Assembly (NCBI GenBank): GCA_949751835.1
Contig: CATKHK010000054.1
Coordinates: forward strand, 248,001 to 312,000
Length of the DNA stretch: 64,000 nucleotides
Source of the DNA: Blepharisma japonicum
Lineage: Eukaryota; Ciliophora; Heterotrichea; Heterotrichida; Blepharismidae
Reading direction: 5' to 3'
The notes below the pieces were generated by a model, which was not told where the DNA came from, did not search any database, and worked only from the letters and a program-made list of their open reading frames with translations. Of the stretch, positions 1 to 10,777 are shown piece by piece (the first letter of the stretch is position 1; each line of letters opens with the position of its first letter). The position numbers and the translations under genes were made by a program.

Positions 1-1506
1 TTCTTCAAAAGTTTCAGAAATTTTGGTGTTTTCCATATGCAGTTCATTTAGGTCTTCTTTGATTTCTTCTATAGTTTTCTCCAAATCTCCATAATCCCTT
101 ACTTTTTGGTCAATAATTTTCTGGTTGTGATATTCTGACACATTTTGGTATATTTTTTGTAATTTTTCCAAATTCACTGACAATTGTTGGATTTTTGAGT
201 CAAAATCAGGTAGACTGTGAGCTTTTTCATCATTTTCGTTAACAAGCCTGTACTTTTCGTTATCTAAATCAATGATTTTTTCATCTATTTCTGCTTGGAG
301 TTTTTCAGTGCATTCTCTTATAGGCTCAAGGAAATTTTGAGGCTCAATTACTTCAGTTTCATTGTGGTTTCCTTGCAAATTTTCTGGCTTAAAAGTAATT
401 CTGAGATCTAACCCATAGGAGTTTTTGGCTCCAGGCGGGATTATTTGGATTTCACTAGCACTATGTTGGTAGTTTTTTACAAGAATATAGCAGTTATTTA
501 TTTGTTGTTGCAATTTCTGTTGCATTTCTCAGTGGATTTGATTTAATTGGTCACGTTCTTTTTTTACGTCTTTTATAGCTTGATCTACAAAAACTGCTTC
601 TTGTTGGATTCTGTTTTTGTCTTCTAAGCTTAATTCTTGGGCATTGATTCTTAGCTTTAAAACCTCTAGGTCATTATTTTTGCTTTCTAAGGCTAGTCTT
701 CAGGACTCGTTTTCGTCTTTTAAATAGTTTAGCTGTGATTCTAGCTGATCTTGAGTTTTTAAAATATTGTCCATGTTGCTTAAACTTTCTAGTTCTTGCT
801 CAAGTAATTTTATTTGCTCATCTAATAGTTTTGGATTTCTTTCAGAAATTTTCAGCCCTTCTTTTTCTTGTCTTAATGTGACTATCAGCTCTTTCATCTT
901 ATTTGTCTGCATTGACACCTCTTGGACTCTTTTTTCCAATTGAAATCTTAAATCAGAAAGTTCATCAGAATAATCTTGCCCAGTTAAAAACAATTCATAG
1001 CATCTCATTAAATGTTCAGCATAAAGTTCATTCTCGCTTTGTTCACGGTTATAAAAATCCTCTTCTTCATCATTTGATTTTTCTAAATACAAAACTAAAT
1101 CAAGAAGCCATGTTAAAGCTGCTAAAACGGCAGGCCAAGAATTAGGAGCCCCAACAGCTAATAAAGAATTTTTTCCTAAGGTAAAAGGATATCCTAAGCT
1201 TTTAAACAAGGCGGGAACTTCATCTTCAATTTTTTGTGTAAATTCATAAGATTCATCTATTTGTTTTACAAGAGCAAGCAAAATTGAAGAAAAATCTTTT
1301 GCGCTTGGGTTTTGAAGCTGTTTTGGGGTAATTACAAAATCTGATTTTTTTGACTGGAAATATTCAATAATGCGTCTAATACAAACGTTTTGAAAATCTT
1401 TATTCGCAACAGGACGTTGGTCTGAAACATGACGAGCTCCAAACATATTGCTAACTCTTGCGTTTATAGATTGACGAGCTCCTTTGCTTTTCCGCGCACT
1501 TTCCAT
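1..1506 (-). CDS. NDC80: Kinetochore protein NDC80/HEC1 (C-terminus beyond window)
   Basis: NDC80 is the microtubule-binding arm of the kinetochore NDC80 complex. A short basic N-terminal tail (rich in R/K/S) is followed at about residues 27-150 by the calponin-homology head of the family; blocks such as FKSLGYPFTLGKNSLLAVGAP and SWPAVLAALTWLLDLVLYLE are clearly family-like. A long coiled coil runs to the window edge without a stop, so the gene is 3' partial. Two in-frame TGA codons (700-702 and 529-531) must be read as Trp. An in-frame ATG lies 39 nt further upstream (1543-1545), but the residues it would add do not look like an NDC80 tail, so I start at 1506. It is divergent from the small coiled-coil gene at 1713. 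Family assignment is firm; the exact start is inferred. Confidence 0.9.
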
Positions 1507-1712
1507 TTTAAGATATTCTTCCTTTATTTTTACACACTTTATCAATTACAAATAAAAGTAAATACTATTCAGCGTAGTTCTAAATATCTTAAATTCTAAT
1601 ATTTCACGATATCATATATTTCTATTAAATGTTCCTAGAAGATCTTATAAATTAGTGCAATTTTCATCAATCGTGGCGAAATTTTATAAATTTTCCTAAA
1701 TTTATTATAAAA

Positions 1713-2018
1713 ATGTCAAACACTCCACACAGTTCACCTTCACTATCCCAGACTTTGGATCTTGTCGAAGAAGAAAGAAGGCAGCTTGAAAGTCTTTGTG
1801 AAGAACTTGAAGCTGTTTATAGAGCTATGAATGAAGATCTTGACTCTCTATGGGAAAATACAAAGCCAAGACTAGAAGAAGCTTTTCGTATCACAGTAGA
1901 AGAGCACAATGAAAAATTAGATGAGCTACAAAGGGCAAGAGCTAAGCAAGAACAGCTTTGTAATGACTTAGCTTCTGCTCAAGATTTTGTAAACCAAATA
2001 ACACAGTTTATTTCTTAA
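1713..2018 (+). CDS. Small coiled-coil protein, 101 aa
   Basis: This is an intact ORF of 101 residues ending in TAA. After a Ser/Pro-rich start (about 15 residues) almost the whole chain is charged and predicted coiled coil, with runs such as EEERRQLESLCEELEAVY and heptad-like leucines. It has no signal peptide or membrane segment. I do not recognise a family. It lies about 200 bp downstream of the divergent NDC80 start and ends 19 bp before the stop of the convergent gene at 2038, so the two 3' ends nearly touch. The length and clean coding composition support a real gene, but its function is unknown. Confidence 0.7.
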   Translation: MSNTPHSSPSLSQTLDLVEEERRQLESLCEELEAVYRAMNEDLDSLWENTKPRLEEAFRITVEEHNEKLDELQRARAKQEQLCNDLASAQDFVNQITQFIS

Positions 2019-2037
2019 AAATAATTAAAAAATACAA

Positions 2038-4704
2038 TTAATTATTTGTTCTTCTTGATAAAGAAAGAGGAGGTAAAGTTTCAGACATCGGGGTAAACCT
2101 AGAAGTTTGTGTCAACATAGGTGATGGTCCTGCTGATTTCCAATCATTTGGCTTTGGAGATAATAAATTTATTTCCAAAATCCCAGAATCAGTGCTACTT
2201 TGATCCCAGACGCCGTCTAAAATTTTTCTTTGGAGATCTACAAGTTCATTTCTATCATATTGGCAGCCTTTAAAAGGGACAAGTGATGGGGAATATGAAA
2301 TGCAAGCCATTTTAAAAGCATTTGCTATCAGGTTTGCATGCCCAGAGCATGAAAGACATACTTTATCTAGCTCAAGCGGCATTCTTTTTGTAACAGAGCT
2401 GCTTCTATGGCTAGTTTTTACTGGTGAGTCTCTTATCCCCATAAGGCTCATAGATTCCTTATCAATCTCATCTTGTCCCACCAGCGCTATATTTATTTTT
2501 GCAAATTCTACTAATAGGTCTATGACTTTTCTTAAATTTTCTATTGACTGGTTTAATACTTCATTTTTTTTCGTTAAAGACTCAGCTTTCTGAAAAACTT
2601 TTTTAAACTCAGAAGCGTTATCAGAATGGTCTCTTTTGCGCTGGGCAACTGCAGAATTGCATTCATTTACAGCTTGCTCTATAAGTAATTCTAAAGTATT
2701 TCATTTTTTGGTGGATTCTTCTATGTATTTGTCTTGAGTTTGTTGTATAGTGTTAGTATTATCATTAATATCTTCAATATGCTGGTTTACAATTTTCATA
2801 AATTTGTCTCGCGCATGGCTCTCATTTTCTGATATGTCTTCTATATTGGTTTTTAACTCTTCACATATAGATTTAAGCTGCATTTGTGCAAGATACGCTT
2901 GGGATTGTTTATTTGACAGCTCGTCTTCAGCTTGCTGCAAATTTTCAAGCTGTTCGTATATATCTCTATGAACTCCTAAAATTTCTTCTATTTTTCCATT
3001 AAATTCATCCCCCATTGATTGATTTTCGTCTTTTTGTTTCTGTATTTCTTGTTTTATTTTCTGGAATTCTTCAGAATTATTTTGCAGATCTTCCCTAATA
3101 TTATTTAATTGATCTTGTAAATTACCTAATTGGCCTTGGAAATCTTCAAACTGAAACTTTAAATCATTGCATATTGATATAAGGGAATTCATAGTAGAAT
3201 CTTCATAATATTCTCGTCTGTCTACTTCATCTTCCATAGTGTCAATTCCATACATTCTTGAGCCTTGTGCTATATCATAAGACTCTCTAGAACGTGGGGA
3301 ATCTATCAGAATTTCTTGAGGATGAGAGCCACTTTCTTGTTGTATTTCTACCTGTGTCAAAAATTTTGAAGGCTGAGGAATCTCAATGTCCTCCATTTTT
3401 TTGCTGATTTCTTCATTATGTATATCAGTAACGTCTTTTTGTGAGTCTTTTGCGATTTCTTGGATTGCTCCTGTTATAGATTTGCTCATGGATTCTCTAG
3501 AAATGCGAGAATCTCTTGAGATTTGTTCTTGGGCTCCTTTGCTTTGAGATTCTCTCTGCATGCTTTCTTGGGTATGTAAGGATCTATTACGATCCCGTTC
3601 AATACTGCTATCTTTTTGATCTCCATGTACCCCATTTTCTCCATCCTGCCTTTTTGAGCTGAATCTACTATGGACTGGCCTTCTAGAAGAGTAGCTTGAG
3701 GATAAATTAGACTTAGGAGTTTCTCGTCTGTTTATGGGCTCAGGTGGCGGCGGTGGTGGAATTGGAGTTTCCAACACCTCTTTCGCTCTTCTTTTATTTT
3801 TCCCTACTCTAATCTGCAAATGTTTAGGAACACCTTGCTCTTCCCATTCTAAATATTTTGCTGTCTCATATTCTGCGAAATTGTGTTTGTTTTTTAAATC
3901 AGTAAAAGATTGATGCAAAATATCAGAAATTTGTAAAAAATTATTCATTTGGTATTCTTTCTCAATATATTCTTTCAATGACTTATTATCATCATGAGCT
4001 TTAGCTGAAAACTGTGAGGCCATTAGCCGAACTTTTTCTATATTGTCTTTAGACTCAGTTGTAGATGTTTTCAAAGCTCTATTGAAATGCTTGAATTGAA
4101 ATTTTAAATCTTCATACATTTTGTCTACTTTTTTTGCTACTGTGCTAGTTTCTCCTAAATCATTGCTGAAATCTTTCAAATTTTCGTTTAATTGTTTGAT
4201 TTTTATGTTTATTTCTTTATTCAGACTTTCTGAGTCTGAAATGTGATTTTTCAAAATATCGTCGATGCTGCTAATTTTTTCATTTAAATCGTGCTTATTT
4301 GTGCTAATAGTGTTATAGAGCTTTTCTATGTCTTTTTCCATAGAAATCCTTTGATTATCTAAAACAGTCATAGTTTCTAAAGCACTTACGATTTTTTTCG
4401 AAAATCCTTCTAACTCTAATCGTGTGAACTCAATATCAAATTGATATCGAGACTCCACAAGTCTTAAACCAGCCTCAAATTCCATCAATGTCCTACTATA
4501 CCCATCAATCATATCTGTTTTTGCAAGGAGTTTCGCTACTTGGACTTCATATAAATCCAAGCGATTTTTTAAATCTTCACTTGATTTTTCAATTGATTTT
4601 TGAAGCCGCTTTTGTTTTTCTCCTCGCTGAATTGTAGGCTCAATTAAGTCTCTAACAAGTTTTCGGACCCGAGTTTCTAACTGAAGTCATAAAGACTCGT
4701 CCAT
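2038..4704 (-). CDS. Long coiled-coil protein, 888 aa, function unknown
   Basis: A single reading frame of 888 residues results once two TGA codons (4687-4689, residue 6; and 2701-2703) are read as Trp. The N-terminal third (to about residue 290) and a second block (about 470-760) are predicted coiled coil, rich in E/K/N/Q with heptad leucines. They flank a low-complexity linker with a hexaproline run (IPPPPPPEP), then an S/R/D/E-rich stretch. The C-terminal 120 residues are Ser/Pro-rich and probably disordered. There is no signal peptide or transmembrane segment. This layout is common in centrosomal, basal-body or cortical scaffold proteins, but I see no diagnostic motif and do not name it. 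It ends TAA, tail-to-tail with the 1713 gene. Confidence 0.8.
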
Positions 4705-4817
4705 TTTGAATAATTAATTAATAGAATAATTATTACTACAATTGTAGGCTATGCTTTTTAATGATTAATTAAATAAGAAGTTTCTTTTTATTGAACTATT
4801 ATTTGTTATAATTTAAA

Positions 4818-6383
4818 CTATTGACTATAATCACTTCTGGGGCTTCTTTTCCCACTATCCATATTTAATACAGATGAAAATTTCATTGATAAAGCATCTG
4901 ATGGCTTTGAAGGTATGAATTGTTTTAGCACAGAACTTGGCGTTTTTTCATATGGATTATTGCCTTGATATCTATTAAAAATTTGGCTCCTGAATTTAGA
5001 TGTACTAGTTTTAGGTGTTGAAGAGGCAATAGATTGGACTTCTGACTGCTGTCCATATTTCCTAATTGCTGCTTCTGTAGTAACGCTGATACTTCCTTCT
5101 ATTTTTATATCAGGTAAAATTACATTTAATTCGCTAACTTCAGTACTGGTAAAAATATCATTTCTTAAATTCAAATGTCTTCCCCAACTAAGCATAAATT
5201 GAGCAGGAGAGAGCACTTCTTGCTGATACTTCAAAAAACACTCAATTCAGGCTATTTGTTCTAATTGCCGCTTAATTTCGAGCTCGGCACAAACCAAAGC
5301 AGAAACTTTACCTTGAGTATGCTCTTGTAGCTGCAACAAAGCATCTTGTAAAATTTTATAAATTTTAGCTTCAATTTGTTCAGCATTACTTTTTACCTCT
5401 CCCATTCTTTTGTCAATACTTTCTAAAAGCTGATTTAAAATAAGTTTCCTTTGCTCTAGTACAGGGTCTGGCTGTGTAGACTCATTTAAAGCTCTTAAAT
5501 ATGCATCTCCAATTTTGGCAAAAGTATGTGTAGAAGTCTCTGGCGTCGAATGATTTCCGACCATTTTGCAATTGACACAAACTGGCACATGGCATACTGT
5601 ACAAAAGAACTCAACCTTAGTGTCAGGATGATATGGGCAGTTTCCAAACCTTTTTGGCTTCTCTGAAATATTTATTCTTTTGTGTTTCTGCATTAATCTA
5701 TTTCCTCGGTTATGATGGTCATCATCACAGTCTAAACACAAAGAAGCTTCGTCAGCTTCACAATAAACAACAGCTTGAGCTTCTTGACAAATATCACAAA
5801 TAGGAGCATTTAATCCTTCTTCCAAATTTGGGTCTAATTCGAAATGTACTACAAATAATGTCAAAAGCTGAGAAGGGTCAAAAATCCCATAATTGTGATT
5901 ATACGAGCTCTCCTCACTTGAAGGGTTATAAAGGTAAATTGAGTCATATCCACGAGGGACTTGAAGAGAGTCGCTTTCAACAGTTGCAGCATTGATTGAG
6001 TAGCTTTTACCAATCCCCACTTTTACCAACAAAAATTCATAAGTCTTATTATACGCTAAAGGTCCATTTGCAAGCTGTACGTTGCCTATACGAAAATAAA
6101 CTCCACCAGGAGGACACTTAAATCCTTTACTACACACATCTTCTAGCCTATTATTTTCGTCCAAGCTTGAAGTGTCTATTCAAGAGTCTAAAACTAACAA
6201 TCCTTGTGTCCGCTTATCAAAGTTTATAGCTTGATGAGCACTTGCAACAGACCAAATTTGTTTGACGATAGGAGCTGTAGAGCCTATAGAGAGTTGTAAA
6301 GAATACTCTAATTGAGCCCATTCATTGCTCGTAGGTGCAATCTTTGTTTGTCGAAGTAAAAAATCTCTTGATAAAGATGACAT
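4818..6383 (-). CDS. Double B-box zinc-finger protein with possible degenerate PARP-like N-terminal region
   Basis: The 521-residue protein needs two TGA=Trp codons (6180-6182, 5247-5249). Around residues 187-270 are two B-box-type zinc fingers: CDICQEAQAVVYC...CLDC...HH, then CPYHPDTKVEFFC..CHVPVCVNC. A helical coiled-coil segment follows (about 295-370), the usual B-box-coiled-coil order, then a Ser/Pro-rich tail. The first about 180 residues carry blocks that resemble the C-terminal half of a PARP catalytic domain (LLVKVGIGKSYSIN, then a GYDSIYLYNPS block and a YGIFDPSQLLTLFVVHFEL strand pair); no convincing H-Y-E triad is evident. The B-boxes are clear; the PARP resemblance is my inference. 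Probably a cytoplasmic or nuclear scaffold or ubiquitin-pathway protein. Ends TAG. Confidence 0.8.
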
Positions 6384-6483
6384 AGTTAAATTATGAATTT
6401 ATATTTGAAATGAGATGGTAGTATTTAATATTATTTATAGCTAGATTACATACAATCAAAGGTATTGAAGAAATTTGAATGAT

Positions 6484-7416
6484 TTAATTATTCATAAACT
6501 CAATAAATCTTCTAACTTCTTCAGTTGATCCTACACATAAAGCGCTTTTATGCTCATAGCCCTCTACAACTATGTCTAAAACTGGGCCATTTACACCATA
6601 AGCTTCTCCTCCAGCGATTTCGATTAATCTAGCAATTGGAGCACATTCATATAAGAGTCTTAATTTAGCAGGGGCTGACTCTGTAACTGGGCTTGAAAAA
6701 ATTCCGTTTCCTTTAATGAAAATTTGATATGTATCTGGGGCTAAACCACCTGTATATCTAAGGGTGAAGGCTTGATCTTCCCAGTGCCTAACAAGGTTTT
6801 TATAACCATCATGCTTGCATTGAGCTCTCAAATTAGCTGGTGCAAATAACTTGGTTTTATTGGCGATCTTCAAGTTTTCCCTAGTTTTTACCCATTCTCC
6901 TCTAGTCAATGTATATGTGCTTACAGAGCTATTTTCAATTGATTTTGCCATCCAATCGCTTTTTTCTTCCAACAGCACAGTAGTTCTTGATCCATAAATA
7001 ACCATCGCAGCAAACACTAAATCTCTTCCGCTAGCTCCAATTATATTCTCTACATCCCAAACCCCAAAAATCGTCCCTACACTAAAATTTGTATCAATGA
7101 TGGAGCTGCCATCCAAAGGGTCAAAAGTGACTACAAAATGCTCTCCTCCCATTTCTTGTGGTACTGGATTTTCTTCACTCAGTGCAAACTTGCATTTCCC
7201 TCTTAAAGAGTTAAAAAGTTCTTCATTGCTTAACAAATCAGCACGCAATTGATTCTCTCCAAATGTATTTTGTGAGCCAACACCCATACTGACGTCTCCA
7301 CTGTCACGTAAAATTTGAGAAATTGAGACTGCAGCTGACAGAAGGGCGTCTTTGATAGAGATTAAGCTTTGGTTTTTGTCCATATTGTAGAACCTCTTTA
7401 TAAGAAATTTTATCAT
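6484..7416 (-). CDS. Sedoheptulose-1,7-bisphosphatase-type sugar bisphosphatase (FBPase superfamily)
   Basis: This 310-aa protein belongs to the FBPase/SBPase family of Mg-dependent sugar bisphosphate phosphatases. The metal and substrate block FDPLDGSSIIDTNFSVGTIF is intact at about residues 97-116. The sugar-binding side matches SBPase better than FBPase: LRYTGGLAPDTYQIFIKGNG, KLRLLYECAPIARLIEIAGG, and GASGRDLVFAAMVIYGSRTT. SBPase is best known from the Calvin cycle, but cytosolic versions occur in non-photosynthetic protists and fungi, where they could feed ribose-5-phosphate synthesis. A second in-frame ATG (7381-7383, MDKNQS) would remove an 11-residue basic leader that could be a weak targeting sequence or not translated at all. 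No introns or TGA codons are needed. It ends TAA. Confidence 0.85.
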   Translation of the reverse strand: MIKFLIKRFYNMDKNQSLISIKDALLSAAVSISQILRDSGDVSMGVGSQNTFGENQLRADLLSNEELFNSLRGKCKFALSEENPVPQEMGGEHFVVTFDPLDGSSIIDTNFSVGTIFGVWDVENIIGASGRDLVFAAMVIYGSRTTVLLEEKSDWMAKSIENSSVSTYTLTRGEWVKTRENLKIANKTKLFAPANLRAQCKHDGYKNLVRHWEDQAFTLRYTGGLAPDTYQIFIKGNGIFSSPVTESAPAKLRLLYECAPIARLIEIAGGEAYGVNGPVLDIVVEGYEHKSALCVGSTEEVRRFIEFMNN

Positions 7417-7462
7417 AATAATTTATCTTGTATAAAGTTATAGAGTAATTAGATATAATAAA

Positions 7463-10400
7463 TTAAAAGTCAAAGTCTGCTACTTCTTGGAACTGATCAA
7501 TACTAGAATGCACTGACGAAGGAGCTGCGCCTGACGAAGTTCTTGCCTGTTTAAAATGTGAAGAGCTTCCTGATATAAAGCTTGAACTCTTAGGTCTCTC
7601 TGAGTCTGTTGATCTATTCAAAATTGACGAAGAAGGTCTCGATAAGGCTGGATTTAATATAGTCTTTAGCAGCCCTTGGCATCTCTTAAACTGCCTTGAA
7701 GAAGTCTTGTAATTTAATAATACATCAGTAAAGAGCATGACTGCCAAATTTTCCTCAATCCAGTCATTCCTTATAGAATCTGATAAGAACTCCTTAATAG
7801 ACCTATAAATATTATCATATTGGTCATGAAGCTTCACTAATATCATTTCTTCATTGAAATTTCCTCTTGATCTTGCAAGCTCAGGAGCCAAAAACGGCTC
7901 TGGCACAAATCTTGCTAAGGCTAGGATAAATCCAATTAGCTCTTCTATAGACTTTACGTTGAGACGGTTGTTTTGCCTCATATAAGTGTTGCATAATCCT
8001 TCTAGGACTGGCATAGAAATTTCTTCTGTGAAGGCAGTTATTTTTCTGCCGAGTTTTATAAGCTTTTCTTTGGCATATCTTATAAGCTCGTCGATCATGG
8101 AAATTCTTTGCAGGATAGGAACACTATTAAGGGTAGGATTTTCTATTAATTTTATAGGCTCGGAATTCCATACACTGGATCTTTCTGACTGAGTAGGAGA
8201 CATTGGCTCAGGCCTTGGGGAAACTCCTTGTGGACTTGTAATGTTCATTAAATTTTTGCGAGAGCCTTGCGAAGAATTTAAGCTTGTATCATTTTCTTTG
8301 ATTGGTGATAGGCCAGATTTTTCCTTTCTAAGCTCTTCAAATGAAGGCTGAGAAGTATGGACACTTATAGAGCGTTGGCGTTCTGTAGGCTTTGTCTCTG
8401 AAAAGTTTGATAAATAAGGGTTATCAAGCTGCCCTGAGTCTTCTAAGCTAGCTTCTATATCAATTTCAGGGATTTTTCCTAAGGTATTTTGAGAAATTGA
8501 GCTTGGAATTTGATTTTTTGGGCCTTCTTTAGGAGTTCTTGATTCCGGCTTCGGCGGAAGGTTTTGTTTCTCATTTGGCTTATTTTGATATGGGATTTGT
8601 TGTACATCAATTGGCCTATTTTGTTGAGCTTCTACAGGTCTAGCTTGCTGGGCAGGTCTATTTTGCTGGACTTCTGGTGGCTTATTATTGTAATTCTGCT
8701 GCACTTCTATTGGATTATGCTGTGGTGTCTGATAAGGATTTTCAATATTTCTTGGGGATAACCTTGAGGAGTCAGTTTTTAGCGTATAAATTTCAAACTC
8801 ACTCTCATCTTCTGTATGGATTGAGCCTGCCTTGATTACTGGGACTTTTTGGGCTGGTTCTGGGTTTTTGCTCTTTAAAATTAAAGTTTGAGGCTGAACA
8901 TCAACGTCAATTACTTGCTGGATTCCTGTTGGTGGCTTGGCTTTTCCAGGGATTTTAGCTTCAGACTGATCTGAGCCTGCAAGAGGGATTGGGGATGGCT
9001 TGGGTTTTTGTTGGATTTCTGGCTCGAACTGATTTTTGCTTTTGACGACTACTGGGATTTGGTCTTGAGATTCTATTGGCACACCTCGAGGAGATGGATC
9101 TTTAACTGTTTGGTATTGTTGAGGCCTCTGAGCAGGTCTAGGTTCAGGCTCATTTTGCTTATACCCTGCTTGTGAAGGACTATTATCTTGGCTTCCTCTT
9201 CTAGATCTATTTTGCCCTTTGCTGTAAGGATTGAGGTCTACATCTCCATCGTCAACTTCGAATTTATTTGCAATCTGACTAAAAGCTTTAGTCTCAGGCT
9301 CATTTTTACTACTTGGCAAACTTCTATTGATTTTTTCTTCATTTTTATTGCTCCCTATCGACCCTATCCTATTAATTTCGTTTCCAATATCTAAATTTGG
9401 GTCATATTTATAAATATCTTGCTTTTTATAAGGGTTTTCTTGTGGCTTGACAGGAGATGCAGGTTTTTCATAAGGATTTTCTTGTGGCTTTATAGGAGAT
9501 GAAGGTCGCTCATCTGACGATAAAATAGGGATCCCCTCAATAGAATCACCTTTAGGTAAAGAAGGATGCAAAGGTGAGGAAACTTCCAAAGGAATATTCT
9601 CATATTCTTGCTGAGGAGGAGTTTGTATAGGAATTGCTGGAGGTCTTCTATTAGGAATTGGCCGCTCTTCAGGAACTTTGGTATTTCTTTCAGCTTGTCC
9701 AAAGGTAAAAGTTCGTGCCCCACCTTGGCCTTCTTCAGACTTTGGCTGAGGAATGCTTAAAGTCTCTTGAGGAGGAAGCTGCTGATTTGGCTGAGGTAGC
9801 TGCTGAGGAGGCTGCTGCGGTGCCTGCTGAGGTGCCTGCTGAGCCTTCTTATTCAGGATAACCTGTTGGAATTCATATAATGCATTATTAGAATCCTGTC
9901 CAGACGACGAAGTATATTCTGGAGTGACTGGCCTTAGTTGGTTATCCCTTCTTAGTGAGAATTCTTGAGGCAAATGTGCATTAGGTGTTGTCAGTCTTTC
10001 TTTATTTCCTTCAAAATTCATAGCTGGAGAAGTTGAAGGTCTCCAAAGCTCTTTTGCATCTTGGATCTCGACAGACTCCATTGTGAAGCTTTTTTCCGCA
10101 ACTTCTCTAGCGAACTTAATATTTTCAACTGTTTGTCTTCTTCTGTCTTCAATATCTTTATAAATTGAGCTCTGCAGCTTACCCATAAAAATTCTTCTTT
10201 GTTCTTCCTGTATATATGCATCCTCTAAAATTTTTTCTCTCTGCAAACTCATCGCATAATCATTTTTCAGCTCTTTTACATACTCTTCTTGTGTTTGTAA
10301 TATCAAGTTATGAGCGTCCAATTTTTTTTTAAATTCATCTTCAGATATGCTTTTTCTCTTCTTCAGATCTTCAAATGACTTCACATATTTCTGTTTTTCA

Positions 10401-10756
10401 AACTCAATAGGATCTTTTACAGCTTCAGCCCAATTTGGATAATGCGCGGTGACCATTTCCCCAAACTGCTGCTTTGCTGTGTTTAGCCTTTCTCTTGACT
10501 TTTTTAAAGCGCTGGCACTTGTCTGCTCGCTAAATTGGTTTATTGAGTTTAATACCTCCATGATTACTTTTTGATTGCGGGAATATGCAGAGTCTTGCTG
10601 TTTTTGCAATATTTTTATTTCATTTTCAATAGTCCTGGTACGGAGAACTGAGTTCTGCATATCGTGGGCTTCTCGAAGTTTTGCTTTCCTTTCAAGTTTG
10701 AGCCTTTCTTGTCTGAGGGAAGAAATTTTTGGGTCTAAAAGTCTCACTTTTTCCAT
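7463..10756 (-). CDS. Large Pro/Gln-rich coiled-coil protein, 1097 aa
   Basis: One uninterrupted frame of 1097 residues. About residues 1-215 are charged helical coiled coil (RQERLKLERKAKLREAHD and similar). Residues 290-830 are low complexity, with many PQ, PQQ, KPQENPY and EVQQNRP repeats and a net proline/glutamine excess. Around 850-1040 a compact helical region appears (LEGLCNTYMRQNNRLNVK, LIGFILALARFVPEPFLAPE), followed by a Ser-rich tail ending DFDF. No known domain is recognised. I start at ATG 10754-10756 because a longer frame would run through the start of the divergent gene at 10778; the two start codons are 21 bp apart. Probably a cytoplasmic scaffold; function unknown. Ends TAA. 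Confidence 0.8.
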   Translation of the reverse strand: MEKVRLLDPKISSLRQERLKLERKAKLREAHDMQNSVLRTRTIENEIKILQKQQDSAYSRNQKVIMEVLNSINQFSEQTSASALKKSRERLNTAKQQFGEMVTAHYPNWAEAVKDPIEFEKQKYVKSFEDLKKRKSISEDEFKKKLDAHNLILQTQEEYVKELKNDYAMSLQREKILEDAYIQEEQRRIFMGKLQSSIYKDIEDRRRQTVENIKFAREVAEKSFTMESVEIQDAKELWRPSTSPAMNFEGNKERLTTPNAHLPQEFSLRRDNQLRPVTPEYTSSSGQDSNNALYEFQQVILNKKAQQAPQQAPQQPPQQLPQPNQQLPPQETLSIPQPKSEEGQGGARTFTFGQAERNTKVPEERPIPNRRPPAIPIQTPPQQEYENIPLEVSSPLHPSLPKGDSIEGIPILSSDERPSSPIKPQENPYEKPASPVKPQENPYKKQDIYKYDPNLDIGNEINRIGSIGSNKNEEKINRSLPSSKNEPETKAFSQIANKFEVDDGDVDLNPYSKGQNRSRRGSQDNSPSQAGYKQNEPEPRPAQRPQQYQTVKDPSPRGVPIESQDQIPVVVKSKNQFEPEIQQKPKPSPIPLAGSDQSEAKIPGKAKPPTGIQQVIDVDVQPQTLILKSKNPEPAQKVPVIKAGSIHTEDESEFEIYTLKTDSSRLSPRNIENPYQTPQHNPIEVQQNYNNKPPEVQQNRPAQQARPVEAQQNRPIDVQQIPYQNKPNEKQNLPPKPESRTPKEGPKNQIPSSISQNTLGKIPEIDIEASLEDSGQLDNPYLSNFSETKPTERQRSISVHTSQPSFEELRKEKSGLSPIKENDTSLNSSQGSRKNLMNITSPQGVSPRPEPMSPTQSERSSVWNSEPIKLIENPTLNSVPILQRISMIDELIRYAKEKLIKLGRKITAFTEEISMPVLEGLCNTYMRQNNRLNVKSIEELIGFILALARFVPEPFLAPELARSRGNFNEEMILVKLHDQYDNIYRSIKEFLSDSIRNDWIEENLAVMLFTDVLLNYKTSSRQFKRCQGLLKTILNPALSRPSSSILNRSTDSERPKSSSFISGSSSHFKQARTSSGAAPSSVHSSIDQFQEVADFDF

Positions 10757-10777
10757 GTTTTGAATATATGGATATAA
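10757..10777. promoter_or_regulatory. 21-bp space between two divergent start codons
   Basis: Only 21 bp separate the start codon of the coiled-coil gene (10756, minus) from that of the tRNA-binding cofactor (10778, plus). Core promoter and 5' leader elements of each gene must therefore overlap the other's first exon, or leaders are extremely short. The spacer is AT-rich; I see no defined motif in it. The functional claim is inference from spacing alone. Confidence 0.4.
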
